A stretch of DNA of 64,000 nucleotides, taken from NCBI RefSeq assembly GCF_018863195.1, contig NZ_JAHKRT010000010.1, forward strand, positions 1-64,000, given 5' to 3'. Each line of letters opens with the position of its first letter. Within the stretch, counting starts at the first letter, position 1. Position numbers and translations under genes: made by a program. Shown here piece by piece: positions 58,413 through 64,000 of the stretch. The notes under the pieces were generated by a model. The model was given only the letters and a program-made list of their open reading frames with translations. It was not told where the DNA came from and made no database searches. The stretch is from Sphingomonas quercus. GTDB lineage: Bacteria > Pseudomonadota > Alphaproteobacteria > Sphingomonadales > Sphingomonadaceae.

Positions 58413-58495
58413 AACCGGGTGCTAGAAACCAAAAGCAAGTTTGGCGCGACGCCTTTAAGCCCAAGGCTCTGGACATACGCGGTCGCCACCCGGTT
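58413..58495. other. inverted-repeat-bounded element upstream of the 93-aa gene
   Basis: AACCGGGTG (58413-58421) and CACCCGGTT (58487-58495) are perfect 9-bp complements enclosing 65 bases that contain further small hairpins (e.g. CCTT...AAGG). It could be a structured RNA leader or a terminator-like element. The remaining stretch to the trpF start (to 58741) shows repeated TTTGCG-type motifs and no gene I can support. Confidence 0.4.
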
Positions 58496-58750
58496 ATCGA
58501 GAACCGGCGCTCTTGCTTTCGGGCTTCCTAGGACCCGTCCTGCGTCTCCGCAGGCGCCCAGTTCCTACTACGCAAATTGCGCAGCACAAGCTGCGCACAG
58601 CATGCAGCGCGGCTACCGGCGAGGACAAGTGCGCCACGCCTCCGGCCCGAATTTTGCGCGCCTGTCGCTGAGTTTGCGTAAAATGAGTGATTACTTCTCT
58701 GCCCGACAAGTTCGGGGTGACGATCCATCCAAATTGCCTATATGCCGCCC

Positions 58751-59392
58751 ATGCCCCGCGTCGCCGCCAAGATCTGTGGCCTGTCCACGCCCGAGACGCT
58801 GGATGCTGCGCTCGCCGCACGCGCGGCCCATGTCGGCTTCGTGTTCTTCGCGAAGAGCCCGCGCAACGTCACTCCCGATCAGGCACGCGCCCTCGCCACC
58901 CGCGCCGAGGGCGTGGCACGGCGCGTCGGCGTGTTCGTCGATCCGGACGACGCGCTGCTGGCCGTCGCCATCGCCGCCGGCCTCGATGCCGTGCAGCTTC
59001 ACGGTGACGAGACGCCGGAGCGCACCGCCGCCATCCGCCAGCGCTTCTCCGTCGAGACTTGGAAGGCGATCCCCGTCCGCACGGCCGCCGATCTCACCGC
59101 CGCCGGGCGTTATCGCGGCGCTGCCGACCGGCTGCTGTTCGATGCCAAGACGCCCCGTGGCGCGGACCTTCCCGGCGGGCTCGGCCTGCGTTTCGACTGG
59201 CGGCTGCTGGAGGGCTATCGGCATGCGGCGCCCTGGGCGCTATCCGGCGGGCTGGATGCCGACAATGTCGCTGAAGCCGCCGGCATCACGGGGGCGACCC
59301 TGGTCGATGTCTCGTCCGGCGTCGAAAGCGCCGCGGGCGTCAAGGATGTCGACAGGATCGCCGCCTTCTGCCAAGCGGTCGGGCGTCTATGA
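58751..59392 (+). CDS. trpF: phosphoribosylanthranilate isomerase
   Basis: 213 aa from ATG 58751 ([15 protein letters not shown]); an ATG three codons earlier is possible. TIM barrel with [33 protein letters not shown] and DVSSGVE. Third step of tryptophan synthesis after anthranilate. The ATG of trpB overlaps its stop (ATGA). No strong ribosome site. Confidence 0.95.
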   Translation: MPRVAAKICGLSTPETLDAALAARAAHVGFVFFAKSPRNVTPDQARALATRAEGVARRVGVFVDPDDALLAVAIAAGLDAVQLHGDETPERTAAIRQRFSVETWKAIPVRTAADLTAAGRYRGAADRLLFDAKTPRGADLPGGLGLRFDWRLLEGYRHAAPWALSGGLDADNVAEAAGITGATLVDVSSGVESAAGVKDVDRIAAFCQAVGRL

Positions 59393-60621
59393 GCATCCAG
59401 AACTCCCTCCGGGCCCAGCCCGACGCGCGCGGTCATTTCGGCGAATTCGGCGGACGCTATGTCGCCGAGACGCTGATGCCGTTGATCCTCGACCTGGAGC
59501 GCGAATATCGCGCCGCCCGCGCCGACCCGGCCTTCGCCGATGAGCTCAACGGGCTGATGACCCATTATGTCGGCCGCCCCAGTCCGCTTTATTATGCCGA
59601 GCGGCTGACCGAGATGCTCCGCGCCGAAGCGCCGGCCGGCATGGGCGCGAAAATCTATTTCAAGCGCGAGGAGCTGAACCACACCGGCGCGCACAAGATC
59701 AACAATTGCATCGGCCAGATCCTGCTCGCCATCCGCATGGGCAAGACGCGGATCATCGCCGAGACCGGCGCCGGCCAGCATGGCGTCGCCACCGCCACGG
59801 TCGCGGCCCGCTTCGGGCTGCCCTGCACGATCTTCATGGGCGCCAAGGACGTCGAGCGGCAGCAGCCCAACGTGTTCCGCATGAAGCTGCTCGGCGCCGA
59901 GGTCCGCCCGGTGGTCTCGGGCGCGCAGACGCTCAAGGACGCGATGAACGAGGCGCTGCGCGACTGGGTCGCCAACGTCCACGACACCTTCTACATCATC
60001 GGCACCGCGGCCGGCCCGCATCCTTATCCGGAGCTGGTCCGCGATTTCCAGTCGGTGATCGGGCACGAGACCCGCGCGCAGATCATGGCGGCGGAAGGCC
60101 GCCTGCCCGATCTGCTGGTGGCGGCGGTGGGCGGGGGATCGAACGCCATCGGCATGTTCCACCCGTTCCTGGACGATCCGGAGGTGGCGATGCTCGGCAT
60201 CGAGGCCGCCGGCCATGGCGTCGACACCGACAAGCACGCCGCGAGCCTCAACGGCGGCACGCCGGGCATCCTTCATGGCAACCGCACCTATCTGCTGCAG
60301 GACGAGGACGGCCAGATCACCGAGGCCCATTCCATCTCGGCGGGGCTCGATTATCCTGGCATCGGCCCCGAGCACAGCTGGCTGCACGAGATCGGGCGGG
60401 TCAAGTATGAAGGCGTGACGGACCGGGAGGCGCTCGACGCCTTCCAGCTCTGCTGCCGTGCCGAGGGCATTATCCCGGCGCTCGAATCCTCGCACGGGCT
60501 GGCCGCGATCATCCGCAACGCGCGCGATTATCGCGAGGACCAGATCATCGTCCTCAACCTGTCCGGGCGCGGCGACAAGGACATCTTCACCGTTGCCGAC
60601 GCACTGGGGGTGGCGCTGTGA
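59389..60621 (+). CDS. trpB: tryptophan synthase beta subunit
   Basis: 410 aa. PLP Lys in [14 protein letters not shown], Glu in the ETGAGQHG loop, PLP phosphate site GGGSNAIG. Condenses indole with serine in complex with TrpA. ATGA overlap with trpF, GTGA overlap with trpA. Confidence 0.97.
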   Translation: MSIQNSLRAQPDARGHFGEFGGRYVAETLMPLILDLEREYRAARADPAFADELNGLMTHYVGRPSPLYYAERLTEMLRAEAPAGMGAKIYFKREELNHTGAHKINNCIGQILLAIRMGKTRIIAETGAGQHGVATATVAARFGLPCTIFMGAKDVERQQPNVFRMKLLGAEVRPVVSGAQTLKDAMNEALRDWVANVHDTFYIIGTAAGPHPYPELVRDFQSVIGHETRAQIMAAEGRLPDLLVAAVGGGSNAIGMFHPFLDDPEVAMLGIEAAGHGVDTDKHAASLNGGTPGILHGNRTYLLQDEDGQITEAHSISAGLDYPGIGPEHSWLHEIGRVKYEGVTDREALDAFQLCCRAEGIIPALESSHGLAAIIRNARDYREDQIIVLNLSGRGDKDIFTVADALGVAL

Positions 60622-61442
60622 GCCGCATCGCCTCTGCCTTTGCCCGCGCCGCCGCCGAAGATCGCGCCGCGCTCGTCGCCTTCATCACCGCCGGCGATCC
60701 GGCGCCTGCGGTCACGCCCGCCATCCTCGATGCCGCGGTGGCGGGGGGCGCCGACGTCATCGAGCTCGGCATGCCGTTCACCGATCCGATGGCGGACGGC
60801 CCCGCCATCCAGCTCGCCAATCTCCGCGCGCTCGCCGCGGGCACGACGACCTCGGCGGTCCTCGACATCGCCGCCGGCTTCCGCGCCCGCCACCCGCAGG
60901 TGCCGCTGATCCTGATGGGCTATGCCAATCCGATGGTCCGCCGCGGGCCGGACTGGTTCGCCTCGGCCTGCGCGGAAGCCGGCGTCGATGGCGTGATCTG
61001 CGTCGATATCCCGGCCGAGGAGGATGACGCGCTCGGCGCCTCGTTGCGCGCGGCAGGAGTCGCCGTCATCCGCCTCGCCACGCCGACCACCGACAGCACC
61101 CGCCTGCCGGTCGTGCTCGATGGCGCGGGCGGCTTCCTTTATTATGTTTCGGTCGCCGGCATCACCGGGATGCAGCAGGCGGCGCAAGCCTCGATCGCCG
61201 ACGCCGTCGCGCGTCTGAAGCAGGGCACGGCGCTGCCCGTCGCCGTAGGCTTCGGCGTGCGCGCGCCCGAACAGGCCGCCGAGATCGGCCGCGTCGCCGA
61301 TGGCGTCGTCGTCGGCTCGGCGATCATCGACGCCATCGCCAAGGCGGGCGCCGCGGGTGAAGACCCCGCTCCCGCCGTCCGTTCGTTCGTAGATAGCCTC
61401 GCCGCCGCGCTGCGGGGCGCCCGCCAGGAGATCGCCGCATGA
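60618..61442 (+). CDS. trpA: tryptophan synthase alpha subunit
   Basis: 274 aa from GTG 60618. Catalytic Glu in [16 protein letters not shown] and Asp in CVDIPAEE, and the phosphate site GFGVR. Releases indole from indole-3-glycerol phosphate. Overlaps both neighbours by 4 bases. Confidence 0.96.
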   Translation: MSRIASAFARAAAEDRAALVAFITAGDPAPAVTPAILDAAVAGGADVIELGMPFTDPMADGPAIQLANLRALAAGTTTSAVLDIAAGFRARHPQVPLILMGYANPMVRRGPDWFASACAEAGVDGVICVDIPAEEDDALGASLRAAGVAVIRLATPTTDSTRLPVVLDGAGGFLYYVSVAGITGMQQAAQASIADAVARLKQGTALPVAVGFGVRAPEQAAEIGRVADGVVVGSAIIDAIAKAGAAGEDPAPAVRSFVDSLAAALRGARQEIAA

Positions 61443-62293
61443 GCTGGCTCGATCGTGTCCGCCAGAGTATCCCGTTCATCGCCAAGCGCGAGACGCCGGA
61501 CAATCTCTGGCACAAATGCCCGTCGTGCGGGCAGATGGTGTTCATGAAGGAGTGGGAGGAGAATCTCTCCGTCTGCCCGAAATGCGGCCATCATGGCCGC
61601 ATCGGCCCGGCGGCGCGCTTCGCCCAGGTGTTCGATGCGGCGACCTACACCTTGCTGCCGCGTCCGACGGTGCGCGAAGATCCACTCAAGTTCCGCGACA
61701 CCAAGCCCTATGCCGCGCGCATCAAGGCCGCCCGCGCCGCCACCGCCGAGAATGACGCGCTGGTCAACGCCCGCGGCATGATCGAGGGGCTGAAGGCGGT
61801 GGTCGGCGTGCAGGACTTCGCCTTCATGGGCGGATCGATGGGCATGGGCGTCGGCGCTGCCTTTCTCGCCGGCGTCGAGGCGGCGATCGCGGATCATTGC
61901 CCCTACATCATCTTCACCGCCGCGGGCGGCGCGCGCATGCAGGAGGGCATCCTCTCGCTGATGCAGATGCCGCGCACCACCGTCGCCATCGCCAGGCTGC
62001 ACGAGGCGGGGCTGCCCTATATCGTGGTGATGACCGATCCGACCACCGGCGGCGTCACCGCGAGCTACGCGATGCTCGGCGACGTCCAGATCGCCGAGCC
62101 CAACGCGCTGATCGGTTTCGCCGGCCAGCGCGTGATCGAGAGCACGATCCGCGAAAAGCTCCCCGAAGGCTTTCAGCGCGCCGAATATCTGCTCGATCAC
62201 GGCATGCTCGACATGGTCGTGCGCCGCCACGATCTGCGCGCGATGCTCGCCCAGCTGATCGGCTATCTCGCGCCGGAGAAGGCGGCGGCGTAA
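61439..62293 (+). CDS. accD: acetyl-CoA carboxylase carboxyltransferase subunit beta
   Basis: 284 aa. N-terminal zinc ribbon CPSCGQ...CPKCGHH, followed by the carboxyltransferase crotonase fold ([34 protein letters not shown]). Forms the carboxyltransferase half with AccA (elsewhere) to make malonyl-CoA. ATGA overlap with trpA, a standard alphaproteobacterial arrangement. Confidence 0.97.
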   Translation: MSWLDRVRQSIPFIAKRETPDNLWHKCPSCGQMVFMKEWEENLSVCPKCGHHGRIGPAARFAQVFDAATYTLLPRPTVREDPLKFRDTKPYAARIKAARAATAENDALVNARGMIEGLKAVVGVQDFAFMGGSMGMGVGAAFLAGVEAAIADHCPYIIFTAAGGARMQEGILSLMQMPRTTVAIARLHEAGLPYIVVMTDPTTGGVTASYAMLGDVQIAEPNALIGFAGQRVIESTIREKLPEGFQRAEYLLDHGMLDMVVRRHDLRAMLAQLIGYLAPEKAAA

Positions 62294-62317
62294 GGCACGG
62301 GCCGACCTTCGTCACCT

Positions 62318-62391
62318 TGAACCTGTTTTCCAGGGCCCACCCCTCCGCGCGCTCCGCAGCGTGTGGAGAAGAGGATGCTGAAACCGGTTCA
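62318..62391. repeat. imperfect inverted repeat between accD and folC
   Basis: TGAACCTGTTTTC (62318-62330) and GAAACCGGTTCA (62380-62391) pair almost completely, with small inner GC hairpins. Related in sequence to the palindrome at 7416-7434. Confidence 0.4.
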
Positions 62392-62438
62392 CATGACGAG
62401 ACCGGCAGCGAGCGCGGAACAGGCAGGCTCTGAATATC

Positions 62439-63767
62439 ATGGCGGATCACGCGGTTTCCGATCATCCGGGCGTCCAGCATCAGCTCGATCGGCTGGCGAC
62501 CCTGTCCCCCGGCGCGGACGTGCTCGGGCTGGATCGCATCGCCCGGCTGCTCGATCGCCTCGGCAATCCGCAGCGCCGCCTGCCGCCGGTGCTGCATGTC
62601 GCCGGCACCAACGGCAAGGGCTCGACCTGCGCCTTCCTGCGCGCCGCGCTGGATGCGTCAGGCCTCGCCGTCCACGCCTATACCAGCCCGCACCTTGTCC
62701 GCTTCAATGAGCGCATCCGCCTGGCCGGCCGGCTGATCGGAGACGAGGCGCTCGCCGATTATCTCGCGCGCGTCCTCGACATCGCCGACGGCATCGGCCC
62801 CAGCTTCTTCGAGGTGACCACTGCCGCCGCCTTCCTCGCCTTCGCCGAGAGGCCGGCGGACGCCTGCGTGATCGAGGTCGGGCTCGGCGGCCGGCTCGAT
62901 GCGACCAACGTGCTGGAGGCGCCGGCGGTGTGCGGCATCACCCAGCTCGGCATCGATCATCAGGCCTTCCTCGGCGATCGGCTGGAGGATATCGCCGCCG
63001 AGAAGGCCGGCATCGCCAAGCGCGGGGTGCCGCTCATCACCCAGCATTATACCCGCACCGTCGCCGATCGCGTCGGCCAGGTCGCGGCCGAGCGCGGCGC
63101 CGTGTGGCTGCCCAAGGGCGGCGTGTGGGAAGCGACCGCCTACCAGGGCCGGCTGCGCTATCGCGACGCCGACGGGGCGCTTGAGCTCCCCCTCCCCCGT
63201 CTGCCCGGCGCGCATCAGGCCAGCAACGCCGCGCTTGCCGTGGCCATGCTGCGCCACCAGCAGGCGCTCGCCGTGCCGGCATCGGCGCTGCGTGCCGCGA
63301 TGGGATGGGCGGACTGGCCGGCCCGATTGCAGCGGCTCGGCGCCGGCCCGCTCGCCGATCTGCTGCCGGCCGGCAGCGAGCTATGGCTGGACGGCGGGCA
63401 TAATCCGGCGGCGGCGCGCGTCGTCGCCGACTGGTTTCGCGGCCATGTCCCGGCGGGACGGCCGTTCCACATCGTCCTCGGCCTGCTCGCCAACAAGGAT
63501 CCCGCCGGCATCCTGCGCGCGCTGTCCGGTCGCGCCGCCACGATCCATGCCGTGCCGGTGCCCGGCCACGCGCATCACGAGCCTGCGGAACTGGCCCAGA
63601 TGGCGGGCGCTGCGGGCCTGTCCGGCATCGCCCAGGAAAGCCCGGCGGCGGCGCTGGGCTGGATCGCCCGCCATGCCGACCGCATCCAGCCGCCGGTGGT
63701 GCTGATCATGGGCTCGCTCTATCTCGCCGGCACGGTGCTGGCGGAGAATGATCAGCTGCCGGACTGA
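62439..63767 (+). CDS. folC: bifunctional folylpolyglutamate synthase/dihydrofolate synthase
   Basis: 442 aa. P-loop GTNGKGST (56-63), YTSPHLVRFNERI, EVGLGGRLDATNV and LDGGHNPAAA. Mur ligase-like fold; adds glutamate to dihydropteroate and folates. Follows accD by 145 bases on the same strand. Its final 16 bases overlap the convergent AmpG-like gene. Confidence 0.95.
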   Translation: MADHAVSDHPGVQHQLDRLATLSPGADVLGLDRIARLLDRLGNPQRRLPPVLHVAGTNGKGSTCAFLRAALDASGLAVHAYTSPHLVRFNERIRLAGRLIGDEALADYLARVLDIADGIGPSFFEVTTAAAFLAFAERPADACVIEVGLGGRLDATNVLEAPAVCGITQLGIDHQAFLGDRLEDIAAEKAGIAKRGVPLITQHYTRTVADRVGQVAAERGAVWLPKGGVWEATAYQGRLRYRDADGALELPLPRLPGAHQASNAALAVAMLRHQQALAVPASALRAAMGWADWPARLQRLGAGPLADLLPAGSELWLDGGHNPAAARVVADWFRGHVPAGRPFHIVLGLLANKDPAGILRALSGRAATIHAVPVPGHAHHEPAELAQMAGAAGLSGIAQESPAAALGWIARHADRIQPPVVLIMGSLYLAGTVLAENDQLPD

Positions 63768-64000
63768 ACCTCCCCGGCGTCGCCGATCGAACGGTCGATC
63801 AGGCCGCTGCGCATCATCATCCAGAAGATAGCGATCCCCGGCAGCGCGAGCAGCGCCGTGAACAGGTAGAATGCCGGATATCCCATCGCCTCGATCAGCG
63901 CGCCGGCGGTGGTCCCGGTGATCAGCCGTCCGGCGATGCTGGCCGTCGCCGACAGCAGCGCATATTGGGTTGCCGTGAAGCGCAGGTCGGTCAGCGCCGA
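63752..64000 (-). CDS. MFS transporter, AmpG-like, 3' end (5' partial)
   Basis: The last 82 codons of a minus-strand gene whose start lies beyond the right edge. Two hydrophobic helices are visible (FTATQYALLSATASIAGR and YLFTALLALPGIAIFWMM), with an end SIGDAGEVQSGS. The text SALTDLRFTATQYALLSA is typical of AmpG muropeptide permeases, which import anhydromuropeptides for cell-wall recycling. Stop at 63752-63754 overlaps folC by 16 bases. Confidence 0.75.
   Translation of the reverse strand, partial: SALTDLRFTATQYALLSATASIAGRLITGTTAGALIEAMGYPAFYLFTALLALPGIAIFWMMMRSGLIDRSIGDAGEVQSGS

Overview
The window is about 64 kb of GC-rich chromosomal DNA from an alphaproteobacterium, most probably a member of the Sphingomonadales. 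The reasons are the gene order dusB-ntrB-ntrC-ntrY-ntrX-hfq-hflX, an Hfq with two Sm domains in one chain, a bifunctional IspDF, and the trpF-trpB-trpA-accD-folC order. It is almost entirely core housekeeping DNA. I see no insertion sequence, prophage, CRISPR array, plasmid backbone, rRNA or replication origin. The species cannot be named from the sequence alone.

Layout. 1-6.4 kb: end of an unknown gene, a small lipoprotein, an FAA-family hydrolase, a phosphate-uptake group (Nudix/DUF47 plus PiT transporter), then a minus-strand operon of a heme-oxygenase-like di-iron protein, a histidine phosphatase and NAD(P)HX dehydratase. 6.6-16.7 kb: mazG, then the nitrogen-regulation/RNA-chaperone operon read right to left (dusB to hflX). 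16.8-21.1 kb: ispDF-cinA on plus, lipA and a RatA/Coq10-type START gene on minus, beta-carbonic anhydrase and a small exported protein. 21.2-26.7 kb: ABC-F factor EttA and a glycan pair (GT4 glycosyltransferase with an all-alpha tail, plus GH130). 27-34.3 kb: small lipoprotein, two tRNAs, Lrp regulator, exported TPR protein, yaaA, hisI, purF, an SDR and cyclopropane fatty acid synthase.

34.4-44.5 kb: small exported protein, rppH, DUF481 outer-membrane protein, astA, single-domain response regulator, RluB-type pseudouridine synthase, rsmD, UvrD/PcrA helicase, a 59-aa protein, an MFS transporter and cysK. 44.7-48 kb: a minus-strand operon merR, acyl-CoA dehydrogenase, radical SAM/SPASM protein. 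48.2-58 kb: gyrA, an exported SGNH-like protein, an AT-richer intergenic stretch, pyrF-lapA, a large patatin-like protein, a CarF/PEDS-type lipid desaturase and radA. 58-64 kb: a small unknown gene, the tightly overlapped trpF-trpB-trpA-accD run, folC, and the 3' end of an AmpG-like transporter.

Many neighbours overlap by ATGA, GTGA, TTGA or TGATG, which points to translational coupling. TTG and GTG starts are common. Nothing here is a clearly new defence or mobile system. The parts I would look at twice are the merR/acyl-CoA dehydrogenase/radical SAM operon, the GT4-GH130 pair, the fused Nudix-DUF47 frame, the GATAAT/ATTATC palindrome before the di-iron gene, the response regulator lacking its switch Thr/Ser, the CarF homologue, and two unexplained intergenic stretches (51.8-52.3 kb and 58.4-58.7 kb).
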